Source: CBDCVY01 sp965223245
GTDB lineage: Bacteria > Nitrospinota > Nitrospinia > Nitrospinales > Nitrospinaceae
Direction of reading: 5' to 3'
DNA length: 64,000 bases
NCBI GenBank assembly: GCA_965223245.1
Contig: CBDCVY010000013.1
Coordinates: 186,001-250,000, forward strand
Part shown: piece by piece, positions 58,966 through 64,000 of the stretch
Position numbering within the stretch: position 1 is the first letter of the stretch
Layout: each line of letters opens with the position of its first letter
Made by a program: the position numbers and the translations under genes
The notes under the pieces: model-generated
Seen by the model: only the letters and a program-made list of their open reading frames with translations
What the model was told of the DNA's origin: nothing
Database searches by the model: none

Positions 58966-60810
58966 ATGAGTCATTTCAAAAGAGTGGCGCTTTTAAAAGC
59001 GCAGCAAAAACTAGAACCTCCAGCAGATGTCTATTCTTCTGACCTTGTAGAAATATGCTACTTGGGAGCTTTTATACAAAATGATGTAGACCATGTATCC
59101 ATTCCTGTTTCTCCTTATGATAAGAACCCTTTCAAACTTTTTGAGAAAAGTTTGAAGAAAGAAAAATTTGATTTAGTGGGGATATCTTCGATGACAGGGG
59201 GTTATCATAGTGCCCAAGAATATGCCAGGATTGCTCGCCAAGCTGGAGCCCATGTTGTTATGGGTGGCTATCATCCTACTGCATTAACAGACGAAGTCCT
59301 TAGTGACCCCAATGTGGATTCAGTTATCCGCGGTGAAGGAGATAACCCATTCAGAGATTTAGTTATTAATGGTCCTAGCAGAGATGTATTAGGTTTGTCC
59401 TTTAAAGAAAAAGGGGAACTGATTCACAACCCTGACCAAGAACTCATTGAAGACATGGATTTCCTGCCTCAACCTTTGAGGACGATTAGGCCTCTCCGCT
59501 TTGGAGAAAGAGGGGATGCATATTCTATTGATACAGTTTATAGCTCCAGGGGTTGTATAGCGAAATGTACTTTTTGTGCAAATGATACAGTAAACCAGGG
59601 ATGGAGACCTAGAAGCCCAGAGCATTTCATCGAAGAGTTAAAACAAATACATAGTAAACATGTGCGCAGAACAATCAAATTTTTTGATTCCATCTTTTTG
59701 TTTGATGCCAAAAGAGTGGAACGTATTGTCGAACTGATGTTTAAGCATGATTTAACTAATTTTAAAATAATTACAGAATCAAGGTCAGATGATGTGATTC
59801 GATGCGCTCATTTAATGAAAGATTTGAAGCGGATTGGTTTTGATAAAATTCAAATAGGTATTGAAACTCCTGATCCGGAAACTTTTAAAACCTTAAGAAA
59901 AGGGGGATCAGTCCAAAAACATGAGAACGCAATTCGAATTGTTCAAGATTCAGGGTTAAAAGTTGAAGGTTTCCTCATAATTGGTCACCCTCATGAAACC
60001 AAGGAAGATATTTTAAGATACCCTGAGTTTGCTAAACATATGGGTCTTGATCACAGGGCGCTTTATTTTGTTATGACCCCTTATCCCGGGACTCAGATTT
60101 ATAAAGAATACGAAGAAAAACAATTGATCGAATCATTGGACTGGGATTGTTACAACAATTTCGGAACCGTTGTCCATTTAGAAAAAATGAAACGATCTGA
60201 GTTAAGGAATCTTCTTTCACATTGTTATGGAACAACTTCTGGAATACCTTTTATCTTTAAAAAGCATAAAACTGTTCCAACCATGGTAGGCCATCTCTTG
60301 TATGTGACTATCATCTGGTTGTACTTGTATGACATTCAAGGAAAGAATGACTTGAAAACAAGAAACGATTTTATTTGGTCATTTTATCAATCGGGGTTAG
60401 GGCAATTTCAAAAAACTCGAAAACTAAAATCGCGAATGCGATTCACAATGTGGTTTAAGAAATCGTTTTCTTTGCGGCTAAAGATAGACGAAGAAAAATG
60501 TCTAACCTTTAAATTTAAAATGATAAAAGACCAAGTTTATATGAATGTTCAAGACGATCACCCCAGTACGAAAAGAATGGTTACGGTTACTTTAGATGAT
60601 TTGGACCACCTACACCAAACTCTTGATATGTCTGATATTAATAATGGGGCTATGATTCAGCTTTTAAAACATGCTCCGTGGTCTAACCGAATAACTCAAA
60701 TTAGCCATTGTCTTCCCGCATTATTGAGAACGGCTGGAGCATTAGGGAAAATTATTTTTTGTATCGGACGACGATATTTCTTTAAATCAAGCCCATTAAC
60801 TACAGCCTAA
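58966..60810 (+). CDS. B12-binding-type radical SAM enzyme
   Basis: A 614-aa protein. The N-terminal ~150 residues form a Rossmann-type B12-binding-like domain (DLVGISSMTGGYHSAQEYAR; HVVMGGYHPT; VIRGEGDNPF). The radical SAM core has Cys197, Cys201 and Cys204 (SSRGCIAKCTFC), then KIQIGIETPDPETFKTLRKG and MTPYPGTQIYKEYEE. The last ~200 residues hold a separate, unidentified domain. Such enzymes methylate or rearrange lipids, pigments or antibiotics. The motif GYHP and MTPYPGT are seen in BchE- and hopanoid-type proteins, but no pathway gene is adjacent. Substrate unknown. Confidence 0.82.
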   Translation: MSHFKRVALLKAQQKLEPPADVYSSDLVEICYLGAFIQNDVDHVSIPVSPYDKNPFKLFEKSLKKEKFDLVGISSMTGGYHSAQEYARIARQAGAHVVMGGYHPTALTDEVLSDPNVDSVIRGEGDNPFRDLVINGPSRDVLGLSFKEKGELIHNPDQELIEDMDFLPQPLRTIRPLRFGERGDAYSIDTVYSSRGCIAKCTFCANDTVNQGWRPRSPEHFIEELKQIHSKHVRRTIKFFDSIFLFDAKRVERIVELMFKHDLTNFKIITESRSDDVIRCAHLMKDLKRIGFDKIQIGIETPDPETFKTLRKGGSVQKHENAIRIVQDSGLKVEGFLIIGHPHETKEDILRYPEFAKHMGLDHRALYFVMTPYPGTQIYKEYEEKQLIESLDWDCYNNFGTVVHLEKMKRSELRNLLSHCYGTTSGIPFIFKKHKTVPTMVGHLLYVTIIWLYLYDIQGKNDLKTRNDFIWSFYQSGLGQFQKTRKLKSRMRFTMWFKKSFSLRLKIDEEKCLTFKFKMIKDQVYMNVQDDHPSTKRMVTVTLDDLDHLHQTLDMSDINNGAMIQLLKHAPWSNRITQISHCLPALLRTAGALGKIIFCIGRRYFFKSSPLTTA

Positions 60811-60905
60811 GGAGTAGCCTCTTTTTCTGGTAACACTTTGGAGAATTGAACCTAAGGTTTTTGGTTTGGGTGATTGTTTTTAATGGTTGATTCTAGTTGG
60901 AGTTT

Positions 60906-61868
60906 CTATTCTCCAAGAAAACGTATAAAACTTTCAATAATCTTTAAATCGAACTCTGTACTCATTTCTTCTTTCATTAGTTTAAGGGCTATTTGGGGTG
61001 GCATGGCTGATTTGTAAGAGCGGCGTGTGGTAAGCGCATCGTAAACATCCATTACTTTGCATATTCGAGCAAAATAGGGAATTTCCTCTGCAGCCAAACC
61101 TTCTGGATAACCGTTGCCGTCATATTTTTCGTGGTGGGAGGTTGCCATTTGAATTATCTGTTTTCCATAACAATTCATGCTCTCCAAAATATTACCTCCC
61201 AAGTAGGTATGTTTTTTTATTTCTCCAAATTCTTGGTCTGTCAATTTGCCATTTTTGTTGACAATTTTTTGGGAGACTTTAGTTTTTCCCACATCATGCA
61301 GCATTCCACCAACTCCCAACTCTTGAATGTCCGAAGAATTCATTTTTGTTTTTAATCCAAAAATAAAACAATAAAGGCCTACGTTGACGCTATGGGTATA
61401 TGTATAATAGTCCTTATTAATAATTTCAGAAATCCCACCAAAGCTTAATGAGTCAGATTGCATACTTTGGCTCATCAAATCCATGGCTTCGCTAGCCGTA
61501 TTCAAAAAACTATTTGGAGCGTTGTTTTCAAAGAAATCTTTCATGACTTGTTCAGATAGTTTATAAATTTTCTTTGCTTTTTCTTTAACAGGAATATTAT
61601 CTTTGGAAATGAATTCTCTTAATGTTTGGGTGGCTTTTTGAAAATATTCAAATGTATCTTCTTCTTTAATATAAAGTTCCTCTGTAAGGTCCCCTGAAAA
61701 AGCAAGCTCTTTGACTTTTTGTAATTGCTCCGGGTTATCAGTTGCAAACTTTATGAATTTAGTTTTTCCAAATAGATTAGTTTTGTAATAAAGATTCATA
61801 TGATTAAATGAACCACGACCTAACAGGTCGACATCAATTAAGCGGTAAGAGGGTGTAATTGTTTGCAT
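60906..61868 (-). CDS. HD-GYP domain protein
   Basis: A 320-aa protein. The N-terminal ~145 residues are an unidentified regulatory part. The HD-GYP domain follows: HS at 159-160, His191-Asp192 (GMLHDVGKTKVSQ), HHEKYDGNGYPEGL (His245/246, with Gly-Tyr-Pro 253-255) and the late AR.CKVMDVYDALTT. All metal ligands and the GYP motif look intact, so cyclic-di-GMP hydrolysis is likely. It sits alone; partner cyclases are not in the window. No strong Shine-Dalgarno precedes the ATG. Confidence 0.9.
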   Translation of the reverse strand: MQTITPSYRLIDVDLLGRGSFNHMNLYYKTNLFGKTKFIKFATDNPEQLQKVKELAFSGDLTEELYIKEEDTFEYFQKATQTLREFISKDNIPVKEKAKKIYKLSEQVMKDFFENNAPNSFLNTASEAMDLMSQSMQSDSLSFGGISEIINKDYYTYTHSVNVGLYCFIFGLKTKMNSSDIQELGVGGMLHDVGKTKVSQKIVNKNGKLTDQEFGEIKKHTYLGGNILESMNCYGKQIIQMATSHHEKYDGNGYPEGLAAEEIPYFARICKVMDVYDALTTRRSYKSAMPPQIALKLMKEEMSTEFDLKIIESFIRFLGE

Positions 61869-61996
61869 ATAATAGAATATTGGATGAATGATTTTGCCAG
61901 AATGGTCAAAGCAGCCTATTTATAGTATAAACGATAATCCCATATTGGAAAGAGAGTTATAAAAATTCATTTACATATTTGATTCAAATTAGTTTA

Positions 61997-64000
61997 TTAA
62001 ACTGAAGGACTACGCTGGAAATCTTTGAAATCTCCGAGGATTGAATAGAAGGAGGGAATCACAATTAGAACCAGAAATGTAGAAGCCATGAGTCCAAAGA
62101 TGATACTTGTAACCAGGGGTATTAAAACCTGTGCTTGCAAACTTTTTTCCAGAAGGAGAGGGGTTAAGCCTGCAATAGTAGTTAAGGATGTCAAAAGCAC
62201 AGCTCTAAATCTTTGACGGCTTGCTTTTCTTGCAGATTCTTTAATTTTTTGTCCTTTTTGCAAACTCATCTTGATGAATTGAACTAATAAAATTGAATCA
62301 TTTATGACAACACCCGATAATGAAACAAATCCCATTATACTTACCATTGAAAGATCTAAACCCATTACAACATGTCCCCAAATAATGCCAATTAAAGATA
62401 ACGGAATAGCGGATAGAACCATTAATGATTCGACATAGCTTTTCAATTGAAAACTTAAAAGTACAAATACTCCAAAAATTCCTACAAAGAAGGCCGTCAT
62501 CATTGATTGGCCGGTAATTTTGGAACCTTTGAGTTGCCCTTCAAAAGAATATAAGATTTCAGGATACTTTTTTAAAAAACCAGGAAAAAACTTTTTTTGA
62601 GTTTCATCGATTATTTCTTTCGCATTCACTACTTTGCTGTCAATATCAGAACGAATTGTAATAGTCTTTAATCCATTAACGCGAAAAATTCTTGCGGGTC
62701 CTCGACTTTGCTCTAAAACAGCAACTTCTCCTATGGGATACAATTTTCCTGAAGGATCCGTGATATAAAAAAGTTCTAAATCAGAAAAACTATTCTGATC
62801 TACATCTGCCAGTCTCACATCAATTTCATACGCTTCAGACCCTACTTGAATTTCACTAGCAGTTTTCCCAAAAAAAGCTGCACGCAGTTGATTTGCTATT
62901 AGTGATGCATCCAGTCCTTTAGCAATGGCTCCTCGCTTCATGCGGATTTTGATTTCGGGCTTACCAGGACGCATATCGTCATTAAGATCTAAAACACCTT
63001 GATAACCATTTAACCAATTGGATAATTCTAATGATGCTTTTTTTAACTCGTCTAAATCCTTTCCCATTAATCTAATTTCAATGGGTAAACCACCTGGGCC
63101 GATTTGCGGTTCTTTATAAGTAATATTGATTACGTCTGGAATTTCACCCAGAGATTCTCTCCACCTTTGGGAAACATCATCCAAGGAGCTATTTCTGATT
63201 TCAGCTTTAAGTAGATCCACAGAAACAGTTGCTACATGCGCACCCGTCTCAAAAGCATCTAAATTTTTATTAAATTGAACATTTACATTTTTTACTAAAG
63301 ATTGATTGTCGGGCTGAAGAGGTGTTAGCTCTGAATTAACTTTGTTTAAGGCTTGGATTACCTGCTCCACAACGTTTTCAGTCTTTTCAATGGGTGTTCC
63401 CTGTGGGAGTAATATCCTTGCTTGAAGCACATCTCCGTCAATTTCAGGGAATCCAATGATTTTTATTTTACCTCCTGAAATTAAACCCAGTGTGGATAAA
63501 AATACAAAAATTAATATTCCTATAAGAAGATATCGCCAATGGATTGCCCAATCCACGAAACGCCCTAATATATTTTCGCGAAATGTATCAAGTAAGTTGT
63601 CAAATTTTTCTCTAAAACCTGAGGTGGGCAGGGGTTTTGCTTTTTGAAAAGTATGGTGTAAATGGTGAGGCAAAATGAAAAAAGCTTCAATCAAGCTTAA
63701 AGAAAGTGCGAGTATTAAAACTACCGGCATTACCCATAAAACTTTTCCCATTTCTCCTTTAATAAAAACTGGTATTGCTCCAAAAATTAATAGAGTAGTA
63801 AAGAAGGAAGATAATACTCCTGGTGTAACTTCTCGTGTGCCTTGTACAGCCGCATCTAAGGCAGACTTTCCTTTGGCATAATGGGAAGCAATGTTTTCTG
63901 AAATTACGATAGCATCGTCCATAATTAATCCTAAAGCCAAAAGCAAACCAACCATCGTAAGCATATTGATAGAAAAATCTATTTGATGCATGAAAAAAAT
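61997..64000 (-). CDS. RND efflux transporter (AcrB family), N-terminus outside window
   Basis: The open frame runs off the right edge, so about 667 residues are seen and the first ~350-400 are missing. Visible parts: TM4 with the proton-relay Asp pair (LIMDDAIVISENIA), TM5-6, the second periplasmic half (GDVLQARILLPQGTPIEKTE; IEIRLMGKDLDELK) and TM7-12 ending in a short cytoplasmic tail. It pumps substrates out with a periplasmic adaptor and an outer-membrane channel whose genes would lie to the right. The substrate is not readable. The next gene, HD-GYP, is a separate unit. Confidence 0.92.
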   Translation of the reverse strand: MFFMHQIDFSINMLTMVGLLLALGLIMDDAIVISENIASHYAKGKSALDAAVQGTREVTPGVLSSFFTTLLIFGAIPVFIKGEMGKVLWVMPVVLILALSLSLIEAFFILPHHLHHTFQKAKPLPTSGFREKFDNLLDTFRENILGRFVDWAIHWRYLLIGILIFVFLSTLGLISGGKIKIIGFPEIDGDVLQARILLPQGTPIEKTENVVEQVIQALNKVNSELTPLQPDNQSLVKNVNVQFNKNLDAFETGAHVATVSVDLLKAEIRNSSLDDVSQRWRESLGEIPDVINITYKEPQIGPGGLPIEIRLMGKDLDELKKASLELSNWLNGYQGVLDLNDDMRPGKPEIKIRMKRGAIAKGLDASLIANQLRAAFFGKTASEIQVGSEAYEIDVRLADVDQNSFSDLELFYITDPSGKLYPIGEVAVLEQSRGPARIFRVNGLKTITIRSDIDSKVVNAKEIIDETQKKFFPGFLKKYPEILYSFEGQLKGSKITGQSMMTAFFVGIFGVFVLLSFQLKSYVESLMVLSAIPLSLIGIIWGHVVMGLDLSMVSIMGFVSLSGVVINDSILLVQFIKMSLQKGQKIKESARKASRQRFRAVLLTSLTTIAGLTPLLLEKSLQAQVLIPLVTSIIFGLMASTFLVLIVIPSFYSILGDFKDFQRSPSV

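Overview
The window is a bacterial chromosome fragment of low to moderate GC (about 40% judged by eye). The host is a didermic, probably aquatic autotroph: it has a TonB receptor, an RND pump, a YfiR-type periplasmic protein, lipoproteins, an inorganic-carbon pump and a beta-carbonic anhydrase. The gene set would suit Nitrospinota or a deep-branching proteobacterial or desulfobacterial relative. No rRNA or marker gene fixes this, so the assignment is a low-confidence inference.

Layout. (1) 1-13632 is the integrase-side part of a prophage cut by the left window edge. It carries a T7-like inner-core module (gp14-, gp15- and gp16-like, with the lytic transglycosylase as a separate gene), a zinc-finger/TOPRIM/DnaB-type primase-helicase, a replication-type DNA-binding protein, an AlpA/excisionase-like protein and a tyrosine integrase. 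It ends at a 45-bp 3' fragment of tRNA-Lys(CTT), the attachment-site duplicate. One gene (3616-4077) runs against all the others, encodes a secreted protein and has its own sigma70-like promoter: a candidate moron. (2) 13692-25670 is a ten-gene minus-strand run starting with dabA (DUF2309), followed by an Mrp/Mbh-type antiporter module (E, F, G, fused D/E, B, C, D) and NuoL- and NuoM-like subunits. A beta-carbonic anhydrase diverges from dabA. Together they look like a cation-driven CO2/bicarbonate uptake machine. (3) 25968-29815 holds a TIR-TPR protein, a frameshifted slyD, an HpnL-like membrane protein and diacylglycerol kinase.

(4) 29873-36921 is a secreted-protein island: PhoA alkaline phosphatase, a beta-propeller/phytase-like esterase, an STN-domain protein, a 55-aa lipoprotein and small exported proteins, several flanked by perfect palindromes. 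(5) 37263-42763 is a six-gene operon matching the uncharacterised 'GAK' type of system: PHP-like phosphoesterase, amphi-Trp protein, PhoU-kinase fusion, GAK ATP-grasp enzyme, HprK-related kinase B and a second amphi-Trp protein. This is the best candidate for an undescribed system. (6) 43015-51219 has a bestrophin-like channel, a NarX/NarL-type two-component pair, a MopE-like calcium-binding protein, a triple-PAS chemoreceptor, a MITE-like 209-bp element and a CADD/TenA-like heme-oxygenase-fold protein.

(7) 51762-57835 has a stand-alone CheY-like regulator and an operon of TonB receptor, YfiR protein, CHASE8-like histidine kinase and NarL regulator. Here a YfiR protein is paired with a kinase instead of the usual diguanylate cyclase. 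(8) 58227-64000 has a small membrane protein, a radical SAM enzyme, an HD-GYP protein and an RND transporter cut by the right edge. No CRISPR array, rRNA or complete tRNA was seen.
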